Assembly (NCBI GenBank): GCA_013397455.1
Contig: VYZB01000755.1
Coordinates: 69,656 to 133,655 of the forward strand
Origin: Crotophaga sulcirostris
Lineage: Eukaryota; Chordata; Aves; Cuculiformes; Crotophagidae
Direction: 5' to 3'
DNA length: 64,000 nt
Below are positions 12,601 through 24,600 of this stretch, piece by piece (the first letter of the stretch is position 1; the number at the start of each line of letters is the position of its first letter). The notes below the pieces were generated by a model. That model was not told the origin of the DNA, made no database searches, and was given only the letters and a program-made list of their open reading frames with translations. The position numbers were made by a program, and so were the translations under genes.

Positions 12601-15600
12601 TGGACTTAGCCTCCAAAGGAGCCTATTTGGAACTGTTAATAGTCTTTTCCATTGTTGTGTATTATCCTTCTCTATTAAGAAGGTTTTCTGATGTAAAATT
12701 TATCTTCCTTCCCTATTGTAAAAGTGAACTGATTTATTTTTTCTTGTGACCTTTCTCCAGTTGATAGAGCAAACAGTTTTGGTTATTATTTTTTGCTGCA
12801 AGTGTTTTCATATCTTTACTAGGGTTCATTTTTTTATTTTTTCTTTTTTTAAGATATAATCCAATTTCTTCAGCTTTCTCATGTATCATACATCATGTAT
12901 TTTGCTCTCATAAGGTGTTTTTGTCACTTAACGAATCTCTGTAACTGTTGTGAAGAACATGGTTTGAAATACCGCTTCCTCAAGGTTAACAGTGAGCTGT
13001 TGATTGATGTCCTTTGGTCTTCAGAAAACTGCAAATCCACCTAAGACGTGTCTTCATATAGACTCCATTGTTAGTTAAGATGGACATGTCAAGTCCTTTA
13101 CAAATGCGATCATAGAATCATAGAATAGTTTCAGTTGGAAGGGACCTTTCAGGGTCATCCAGTCCAACCACCACTCTGTGTGTGGGACATCTTCATCTAG
13201 ATCAGGTTGCTTGGAGCCCAGTCCAACTTCACCTTGAATGTTTCCAGGGATGTGCATCTACACTGTATGCATTGCTTTCACTGTATTCACTGGGCCATTT
13301 GTTGTATCAAAACTAATGCAGTGAATGATCTTTCTGACTTTTTCTGATGAGTACGCCTGGTTTTAAAAAAGTGCGTTTGTTCCAAGTTTTTTGATTCAAA
13401 CTCTTTTTCTTTTTTTTTATACACAAAGTAAATTACCTGAAGAGCTTTAACACTTCATTTTCATTTCCATCATCCATTTCAGCCTTTGGATTTTGTGAGT
13501 ACAAAGAACCAGACTCCACACTGCGGGCACTGAGACTACTGCATGACCTCCAGATTGGTGAGAAGAAGCTGCTAGTCAAAGTTGATGCAAAGACAAAGGC
13601 TCAGCTTGATGAATGGAAAGCAAAGAAAAAGGCTTCTAATGGGGTACGTGTATAATGTGTCACTTGTGTGATTTTGACTGGAGGGCAGTGTAACATAGGT
13701 GTTAGATCAGATGGTTAGTGTGTCTCAGTTTCTGCCCTTAATTCATTTTAGGATTTTGACAGCACCACAATAATGAATCTGAAGGTATGTTGAAAGACAG
13801 TGGAATGTAAACTCTTAATTCAGCAGCATTCAAATTTCCCTGTAAACTACAACTGAATCTCTAGAATGAATTCTGTAATTCGTTCAAAAGTGTAGTGATA
13901 TGTGTTGTACCTTATGGTTCCATTGCTTTGTTTTTTTTCATACTTTATAGAGTTCATATAGACTATATATAAACTCTAGAAGTAATTGTTTCTCTGACAG
14001 AGAATCTCTAAATCAGCTGACTGAGGAGAATTGGAGTTTCTTTCCCTTCCACTGATGATCTGGAATGAATTAATGAAGGCAAGAAGTAGATCATTCAGGA
14101 GATGATGCAGTTATCAGGCAGGGCAGCTTACAGACATTTAGTGAACGGGGAAATTGGTTTTGTACCATTCCTTTCTAGAGCTAAGGATCTGTTCTGGAAT
14201 AATTGCAGGTATTTGATATGTTGAAGTCCTGCGAGATACAAAGATACCTGACACATTTGTCTTAAAATTAATTTTAGCTGTTTCTTTGCTAAAATAATAT
14301 ATTTCACATAACAAATTGTTTGGCTTGGTCTCTGACTATTTTGAAGTTCTGCGCATGCCTTAAGATGGTACCCAAAGTAGTTACTTTCTGTAAAGTAAAA
14401 GTAAGAAGATGTCTTGCTTAGAAAACTGAAAATACTAGTTGCACTGTAGCAAGTGAATTTTTAAAATACCTATTTGGAATTGTTCTTCAAGGAATGTAAA
14501 ATACGGAGTTGCACAAATACTTTATTTCATTTTATTTAACTGGAACTGGAGGCATAATGATGACTTGAAGTACTTGACACATTTTCTGACTGTGTACCCA
14601 GTGTATGGGATTAAATAAAAATGGCTCAGTAAAGCAGAATGCTAACTTTGTGAGTTTTGAATGGAGTAGCTGTTAACCTAGGTAAGGGTTTGATTTGACT
14701 GTCCCTTCCATTCCATACTACTTTGTTTCCTGTTGGCATGACCTGTAATACTGTGCTTCACAGCTCATATTATGAACAAACTTGAAGTATCAGTGGAGTT
14801 CTTGTTCATCTCTCAGGAATTTTTTCTGTGAGCTCCTGTGTGTTACCATCAGTCCTGGGGGACTTATTACAATAAATCAGAGGGTACTGTTTGTTGCTTC
14901 TGTGAAGACAACAGGATGTGCCGAGTCCATTGAACCGCAGAACAAGATTAGCACAGTGTGTTTTTTTCATTTGTGGTGGTGCAAAGAAAGGCTGTGAATT
15001 GCTGAGGAATACTGATGAAGTGTATTGAAATCATACTGCTTGCTATTTATGTACATACAGTCATTGGTGTGCTGGTGCCACCCAAATCCAAAAGATGCAA
15101 TTTTTTTCTTGTAATCGTTTTTGTTAAGAAATCAAATGTGTACACTATGACACAGTTTCTTGTAGAAAGATGCTAAGTAAACCTTTATCTAATTAGCTCC
15201 TCTCCCTGATCACTGCTTCCCCCTGCACCTCTTCAGTTCCACTCCCTGTCACTGCCTTCTAGCTCTTTTCAGCCTGCTTCTCCTTGGCCTGGCAGCCTCT
15301 TCAGCTCCAACTGAATCCTCCCTTCCCCCTCATTCTTAGCTCCTGCTCCATCAGACCCTTCCCTCCCCCTCACTCCACCCACCACCTATTGCTTGATGGA
15401 ATACCCAGCTGGATTCTCAGGTGAGATTCCATTTTTCTAAAAGGTTCAGGGAATCAAGAGGTGGGCTACCTTGCTCAGTGTGCAAATCGTTGTTCTACCC
15501 TTTCATGTAACATTCAGTGAAATGCACTTCTTTGTGTATGTTCCCTATCCTCCCTACAAGGTGGAAAGGGGCAAAGAAGGTGAGGAACTACAAAGTAATT

Positions 15601-18600
15601 GATGAACAATAGTAAAAAAATGTTTACTGTGCAAGGAGTGTTTTTCTTTAATATAGTTCTCCCATTATAAGTCACAGGTTCAGAGGTATAAGTAGACATT
15701 GGTATTGCATGGCACTTCAAATAGAAGGCTTTGAGGAACTGCTATTGGAATGACTTGAAGTTCTGGAGTTTACAAAGCAGAAACTTTTGACCAAGAGCTG
15801 GGCTATATTGGTTGCCTTTCTGTGAGCGTGCGTGTGCTTTCTCTTTTGCTGTCTACCACCTTAATCACCATTTATCCCTTCTGTTTTATTATGCAATTCT
15901 ATACTCGCTCTCTACAACCATTCCACACGTAACACTATGTGGTCCCTGTGGTATTGCCAGTGTGAAAAGATCTGACTAAAATAATGCAAATGATAAGTAC
16001 TTATAGGGGGTTTGGTTTTTGTGGGGTTTTGTTGGTTGGTTTATGTTTGTGTGTGGGTTTTGTGGTGGTGTTTTTTTTGCTGTAGGGACATGAATGTGAT
16101 GATCAAAGGTAAACTTCTGAAATAAAACTAATATTGTTCTCAATTTGTTGATTCCTGTTACTTTGCAATTTTTCCCTAGAACTCCAGACCAGAGACGACA
16201 AATGATGACGATGAAGCACTGGATGAGGAAACAAAGAGAAGAGATCAGATAATTAAAGGGGCCATTGACGTCTTAATACGAGAATATTCCAGCGAGCTCA
16301 ATGCCCCCTCCCAGGAATCTGACTCTCACCCCAGGAAGAAGAAAAAGGAAAAGAAGGAGGACGTATGTGTTTTGATTTTGGACAAAACAGATTTTTCTTC
16401 AACTCACCTTTATATAATGGCCAAACCTTGTGCAAACACTTTAAACCTAAACTTCTGATGAAAAAACAAATCAACAAGCATTGATGTCAGCAGCAGTTTC
16501 TTTTTTTTTTAAGCTGAAAGCTAGTCAGTTATAGACACCATCCCTTCAGGATGGTTTAGGCATCTAAGCACCTAGACTTCTTGGAGCAACAGGTTTGAAT
16601 CTGGGCAGGATTGAACCGACCTTTCATCCCTCTGAAGGTGGAAATACTGAATTTAGTGTGGTGTAATCTGTATGTGCATATAGGGTTTTTCAGATGAGAA
16701 CTTAATTCCTATACTGTCTGTTTCTATTGAATGATACCAGGGCACTTTATCTAAGGCAGGAATTTGCTCTGGTAGTTTTTGACAAAATTCTCTTTGCTTA
16801 TAGTATGCATTCTTGTAGTGTACCTTGATGCAATTGGTTGCAGCTGTTTCTCCAGATGTGGAAACACTTCATTAGTTGTTTATATCTTTAGGTCACAAAC
16901 CTTGAAGGGATCCTTCAGGGATGAAAGGCATATTGTAATCATCCTGCCTTATAAAATCACTTGTGAAAGTGATGCATGTGTCAATTTGGCTGGATTTAAT
17001 CAGCTGGTTTTCATATATTGTGTAATGCTTAAAAAAAAACCCTGTTAAGCAGGAATGAATGTTTTGATTTAGACCTGCTTCCGTGGATGACATTTCTTAT
17101 GGATAAAACAAACTGGAGAAGGGAGAATAAGAATGAGCAAACTCAGACTTAGCTTTTCCAGCCAAGTTTCTGATGTGGGAAAATGGGCTTTCATACCTAC
17201 CGTTCTGCACCTAAAATGAAAGAGATTGGAAAATTCTTTGACCAAGATTTTTACTCACTTAAGTCTTCTGCAAAGTACCTAATCCAAGGCAATAATGCAG
17301 TTTCAAATGCTTATGGGAGTTAAGTGTGGTGCAACAAGCAACAACGCCCTCATGGGGCGAGTATATCTTCCCCACAACATCGTTAGTCATGGCTGAGCTG
17401 AGATATGAGAGTGCTGAGCTGAGAATTTGTTTTTCTTTCCTCTCCTTCCCTTTGGGAGAAGATGCTTTCTTGGATGAGAATTTACAAATGAGTCACTGTC
17501 TAATGCTATCAGCTGTATTTTTTGTTACGAGCGTTGTTATAATGTGTATTGTCCTGTGGGTACATATATATATGGACATGAATAATGCCAGGCAGTTAAA
17601 CATTGTAAGAGACCATTGCAGTCTTGGAAGAGCTGGGTGCTGAGTATGTTACTGGGACAGAAGGATATTCTGCTAGCTCTGTGTAATATTGAATTTGACC
17701 TATCTGAGCTAGTCAAGTAGACAAAGAATTTCTTTCTAAATACATAGCACTTGTGGGTTGAAATTACATCCCATTATCCCTCCCGTATTGGGAAGGAGGA
17801 AAAAGAAACTTGGAAGTTGCCATCTTTGGCCTGTGTGGATAGAGGTGGGAGTGAAGAGGTGGTCCTGGCTCCTTGCTCTCTTATCCCTAAAGGAGAGGAA
17901 AGAGACAGAAGGACTGTGGAGGGTGGGGGGAAGGGAAGATGGATGCAGATATATGGGGGGGCATGGGTGGGGGTGTGGGGAAACTCACCAGGTGTGGGGC
18001 TATTATCCCCTGAAGCAGCAGAGTCTGTTGTTAGTTCTTCTGGATGAAGGCATGACTGATGTGGGGGAGTTGAAAATGTGTGTGGGGGTACTGAGAGTGA
18101 GTGGAATCTGTTTTTCAATTTCAAGCACGGGGAACCTCGCTAATTCGCACTATTAGTTAGGAGGTGGAATCTACCAAATTTTGCGAATTAGCGAGTAAAT
18201 AAAATCGAGACATACCCACCGCAAATATACCGATCATTTCTATTGGCAAGTGTAGCTTAGTCTTGTTTATGATGCTGCCATAGTGTACTAATATCTTGTA
18301 GTATACTTGGAATTGAGTGAAGTCTTACTAATACGAGACCTCACTATGTATTTTAAGTAGTTCAGAGAAGGGAGAATTAGCGAGGTTCTTCTGTAATTTT
18401 GTTGAATCAAAGAAATGACATCACAGCAATACAATATTGCTTTATAGTACAAACATACAAAACATTGTTTTTCAGAGTAGTGTGCAATCTATTTTTAAAA
18501 AAAAAAATCTCCGTGGATTTTTCCGCAGATTTTCCGCAGATTTCCAGTGGCCCCACTGATACCTTATCCACTCATCACCAAGGTTCGTTTACATTGTAGG

Positions 18601-21600
18601 CTTTGACAATGACTATGTTTACTGCTAGTTGCCAGATTTGTGACTCTTGTCCATCTGATTTATTTTTTTTTTCACTCATTAACATCAGACTGTCAGGTTT
18701 GGTACTGCAGAAGGACTTTATTTATCTCTTACAAGACTGGTTGAAAACATCTAACCTTCAGCTTTTCTCTTGTTCTCCTGTGTCTGTACAGATGGCTCTT
18801 AATGCTTTTCCTCCTGTCCCCCTTGTTTTTTTTTTAGGAGGATATAAATGCTATAGAAATGGAGGAAGACAAAAGAGACCTGATATCAAGAGAGATCAGT
18901 AAATTCAGAGACACACACAAGGTAGTATTCTTGTTTTTGCACTTGATACAAATTAGGCTTTTTCAAAATCCAAAAAAAACCACTATTATAAAATTTAGCC
19001 TTGCATTGCAATATCACTTTAAAATGATGTTTATATTAGGTTTAATATACATATAGTTCTTTACAAGTCAAACAAAGACAACTGCCATGTTAAAGTGGCC
19101 CTTAACATCTTTATGCTAAGACTTTGATTGCTACTGAATATTTTACAGTCTTCTCACTTTTGACATGAATTAAGACAACTTAAGTTTCTACACATACATT
19201 AAGTCAAGATATTTATAACTAAAGGCTAAACGGGGCTGCAGTGTAAGACATACACTTGAGTGTGTTTCTGTAGGTAGATTTGTAACATAATCCAAGATTT
19301 TATGAAGAGTTGAAACTTGAATTAAATTTAATTCTTTTATTTTAATAGTTCTAAGTTAAGAGTGGGGGAAGATTAAAACTAGGTCAGTGGTTACCAGACT
19401 TACCAAACTTTAGATGCATGGAAGAACTGTAAATTCCCATAAAGCTAATCTATTCATTGACCCCCACCATTATGATAGAGATCATATGGTGACTAATGCA
19501 AGATGAAACTCACAGCTTGGAAAGTAACATGGAATAGGATGTAAGTATGAGCTTCTGTTTTTTATTATACTTATGGATGCCCCCTCAGAAAAATATGCAA
19601 AGGGGTAACTGGCTTGGAAATGTTTGTGCACATCAAGTCCCACCTCAGGGTTCCACTTAAAGAAGTTTCCACTAATGCTAGTGCATCTGTGAATGTTTCT
19701 GCTTTGGAAAATGATACTTGCGGATAGTAAAGCACAACTATGCATGTAATGTTCATATTTTAATGTTTATCTTAAAGTTGGTATTATCTTTTCCCCAACA
19801 AGACTGGAGTGGTCCTTGGCCTAGGGAAGTATCTGCAAACTCCTCTTTTGAGCACACACTTCTATTTCAAAATACCCCCAAATCAACGTTAAAGAAAATG
19901 TTGAAGGTTCAGCAAGGTCAAGAATGCCCATGTTATTCAGCTTTACCACATGCAGTCGCTGGGGATGGTACCATGTTTTCACGCAATTGTATCAATGTAA
20001 TCACAAGTGAACTACTCATTGTATGTACACATATTTGGTTTTTCTCTTGACTGAAGTTGTGGGAGATAAAAACCTGGGGGGAAAATCTAGAAGAAATCAT
20101 CTGGAGAAGCTCAGCAGCTGAATGTGAAACTGGTCAGTGGTGAAACTTCAGTAGAATTGTGTTCAATTCTATGCCCCAAGTTGTCACTGGTACTGAGATG
20201 CAAACAAGTAACAAGTTCTTAAAAAAAACAACGACCAAAACAAACAAAAACCATGCTTCGTTTGTTTCAGAAGCTATTGGGCATATTACTGCCTTTAATC
20301 TGTATTATCGGGGGGCTATTTGGGGTTTCTTAACATTAAAAATCAACTGAAAGTAGTTATTGTGTATATTGGATATATTTAAAAAGGAGGGGCTGTTGAA
20401 TCTTTAGCAGCTGGCTAGTGAGCACAGTGAACCTTTGCATGTTTTTGGTATGAGTTTATAAAACAATAACCACAGACTGTCAGGGTATCAGCATTGCAGG
20501 GGGCGTCCATTTACAGCACGGACGAGTCTGAAGAGAGCTGAAGGTAAGATTTATAATTCTTCTACCTGTTCATTTCTGTTCATTATTTCGATATATCTGA
20601 TACCGTTCCCATCCCATTACCCTTTCAGATCCTCTTATTTAGGCTAGTTCATAAGGTCAGATTTTGATTACAAAATAGACCAATTAATTTTTTTCAATTG
20701 GAAATTTAAGGAAGCGGACCTACAAAATGGACTTTTATTACACCGAGACTTGCGTGTGTGTACATTTACACATTTACACATTAAAAAAATAAAAAGAAAG
20801 AAACTCACTCTCTTGAGAAATCATATTTTCAACATGAACAGAGTTGATGAGAGTGGAAAAAATGCAAGAGTTCAAAGAATTTTCTATTGGAACATCTAAG
20901 ATAACCTGTAAGTATCAACCACTTCAGTATGTAAACTTTTCTTTAAAAATTTTCTGAAATTTGAGGTAAGTTGGATTTCTAGACGTTCACAAGCTAGTTT
21001 GACATCTGACCGTACTGAGGCTTAACACTATAAAGCTCCTGTAAAATACAGTCCTTTTGAAATTGGTTTTCGGCCCAGTGTATATTGTAGGATCGAAGTT
21101 TTATTTTTTTCATATCAGTTTTCTTCCAATTCCTACCATTTTTAGTCCCTTTTTCCTTTTGTGATTTCAATGTATCCAACATTGGTTTGCCTGTATTGTG
21201 CTATCAATGCGGCGTAGTTTTACTGGATACATTAATCACTAGTGAATTAGCTTTATTTCTGTAATCCTTTGTCGGTTCTCTGGTCCCTGTGCCCATGGCA
21301 GAAGAACACTTATCAGGTAAGATTGCTTTTTAAAGTTGTCTTAAATGCTTTGTTTAAAAGAAAAGAAAAGAAAAACAAACCAGAGAAAATGCTGTTTGAT
21401 TGTTCCAGTTTTTAATTTCATTTCAGTGATGGTAAACGTGGTGCCAAAGGGGATAAACCTGTTTATTCTGCTCAGTGTTTGTTCAAAAAAAGTGGTATTC
21501 TGGCATCCATCAGGTTGAATTTGGTATATTTGGTTGTTATTTGGTATATTTGTGAACCGTGTACTTGCTCTTCCTCCCAGAAACATAGCTTATAGGCAAG

Positions 21601-24600
21601 GTTAATCCAGTGTTGGCGGTCCATGTCCTAGCACAGCACCTGTAAGTTAATACATAACAATTGCTTCCAAGGATGGATTTATCTATCATTCTGTTGATGT
21701 ATTTTCTATTGTCTTATAGGAATTCTGGTCATAGGAACTGTTTCTAATTGAAAAAAAAAAAAAGTGGCAATTTTGTACAATTTTTAGTATATCTGTAGCA
21801 GGTAACCCTTTAGTTTCTGTGTTTCAAAAGAGCTATTTCCAACCTTTTTTTAACTGTTCCCATCTTGCAGTGGTGGAAATTAAGGATTCCATTCTGCAGA
21901 GTCCAGTTCTTACTATTGAACTGTTAGAACATTTTTAGGGAGGGGAAAGGGGAAAGGTTGCAGCTTGCTTCACTGTATAACCACATGTTGTACCCACGTG
22001 TAAGTGGATAAATTTCTTTACCCAAGTTTTCATATAGGCGTGTTTTGGTCTGCCAAGGCTTCTTGGGAAACAACTCACTATCCCAGTAAGCATTCCACTG
22101 AAATATATTTTCCTAGTTGAACAGAACTAATTTTATCAGCTAGAAGTTCATTTTGTTTCTACTCAAGTGTCTTCTAGGGCCAGTGGAATTTGTGGCCCAC
22201 CTGAATGGTGACTGGCAGTGCACTGTGTATGTGCAATTGAGTCAGCTTATAATATGAGGCCAGCCCTACTCTGCTAAGGTTGGAGATTGCTGGTCTGTGT
22301 AGATCTATGCTTTTGCACGAAACTTAGTCTTGTGATTGCTGCATTTTGATTTCATACTTATGAGTTCCAAAAAATACCCACCAAACCCTATTTAATATTT
22401 AATCAGTGGCGGTTTTGGTATTTCCATTACCAGCCTTGTGTGTTGCGCCGGGAATATCCAGTTCCTGTAACTACAGAATTAACTATGAAAGTTCTCTTGT
22501 TGGTTTTTAGAAACTGGAGGAGGAAAAAGGCAAAAAGGAGAAAGAAAGACAGGAAATTGAAAAAGAACGCAGAGAAAGAGAAAGGGAACGGGAGCGTGAA
22601 CGAGAAAGGAGGGAGCGTGAAAGAGAGAGGGAACGTGAACGGGAGAAGGAGAAGGAACGGGAGCGTGAACGAGAGCGAGATAGGGACCGGGACCGAACAA
22701 AGGACCGAGACAGAGACCGGGAACGAGACCGAGATCGTGACAGAGATCGTGAAAGGAGTTCAGATCGCAACAAGGATCGGAGCAGGTCAAGGTAAATGCA
22801 CTTGAGTTGCTATTTATTTCAGTTTTTCCTAGTGCCATTTACTAAGTGCATATAGTTCCGCAGATCAGCTGCTACTCAAAAGAGAACGGTCCTTTTGGAA
22901 GATCAGAGTTAAAACACAAAATCAAAATGTTTAGAAATTGTTTTATTTACAGAAATTGGAAGAATACTTGATTCCCTCCACAGCACAGGAATAAAAGGAC
23001 TGCATTATGCAGTAAGCAACCACCGAAGCATGGCTTAAACATACTGGTTTTATCTGAAATCTCTCTTACTTTTTCATGGGTAGTTTTATTCCAATTGGAG
23101 GTTCTCTTAAGTCTACAGTATCTTTTAGCTTAGGCAGGTTTTACCTTTTCCTTTGTTATGTGGGTTTTTTTGTTGTCATGTCTTTTAATGAAAGCAAAGG
23201 AATTAATTTTCTAGTCTTAAACTGTGACTAATCAAATCAGGCTCTAGATGCTGCTTTTTACCTCTTCACCATAGAAAAAATAGCTATTCCATGTTGTACG
23301 CTAGTGACAAGATGATTTAAGTTGTCTGTAAGCCATGTAAACATGAAGGATTTATTAAACATATCCTTTATTTTTTTTTAAAGTATATCCTTTATTTGCA
23401 TTTTTTTAGCTGTGACTTGCTTATGGAGAATTATTAACACAGTCTGATAAGAATTGCCATGTGCTCACACTTTGTTTCTGTAGATACCGCTATTCAGTGG
23501 TTTTAGTGTTCAAACAACTACATTTACATAGATGGGGTTTTGAATATATTAGCAATGGATGTAAATTAATACTTCTGTATCGACTAATAATCTTGGTACA
23601 ATTGCAGAAGAAAAACTTGCAAGGTGCTATTAATAGTGCATTATGGATTTGAAATTAAGTAATTTGAGTGGAGAGGAAGGCTATGTACTTAAGTGATTTT
23701 TGTTTTTTTTTCCTTCAGAGAAAAAAGCAGAGACAGGGAAAGAGAACGAGAAAGGGAGAGAGAACGAGAACGAGAAAGGGAAAGAGAAAGAGAGCGCGAG
23801 CGGGAACGGGAACGCGAGCGGGAGCGAGAACGGGAGAAGGATAAGAAAAGAGACCGAGAAGAAGACGAAGAAGATGCCTACGAACGCCGAAAACTAGAGA
23901 GGAAACTGCGGGAAAAAGAAGCTGCATATCAAGAGGTAAATTGGGATTTTTAAGATTCCTTAAGGAAAAAAAATGTTTCTGAGTGGTGATAGTAAATCTT
24001 CTACTATAAAATTTGTCATTCCTTCTCCCTCTCCTTTTTGTAAATACATTTTTAATGCTCTGACTACATGAATTGGGGCAGAATATGCAAGTCACTGTCA
24101 GGACAACTTTGAACTTCTTATTCTGGCATTTTAAATTATAAGTAAATAATTAGCTAAATTTTAATGCAGTTTATTTTAAACAGTAACCCAAATTAATTTC
24201 AAAGTAGTACCACTGCCCTTAATGTTCTTGAGATCAGAATATGTTTTTACTTCTGTTGTAGCGTCTTAAAAATTGGGAAATCAGAGAACGGAAGAAAAGT
24301 CGAGAATATGAAAAAGAGGCTGAAAGGGAAGAAGAAAGAAGAAGGGAAATGGTAAAGTCCTATAGTTTTACTTGTGTTTTTTCCATCTTCTTTGTGTCCT
24401 ATTTAGACCCATTCTACTGCTATCTTTATGGATAGTGATTGAGCTCTCATTTTGCATAAACACCATGTATGTTCTTATATATGCTCTATGTCATGCAGTT
24501 GGAACTAGACCACTCTTTATTTCCAACCTGGTCATGTAGATGAACCTTCTATAATATATAATAAAATATTCTATAGTAAAGCTAAGGATTTTGTAAATTT

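Larger units (their letters stand above)
18922..22510 (+). other. RBM25: RBM25 intron 9
   Basis: 3.6 kb intron, the last before the Arg/Glu repeat exons. No repeat family is recognised. It holds two candidate small exons, 20500-20543 and 21302-21316. Confidence 0.75.

Noticed and set aside
20500..22510. Search for a snoRNA or tRNA in RBM25 intron 9 and other large introns
   Set aside because: No paired box C/D, H/ACA or tRNA A/B-box arrangement could be recognised by eye. A covariance-model search would decide.
22479..22838. Long antisense frames opposite the RBM25 repeat exons (also 23715-24095)
   Set aside because: They are serine/arginine or proline/leucine shadows of the purine-rich RE-repeat coding strand.
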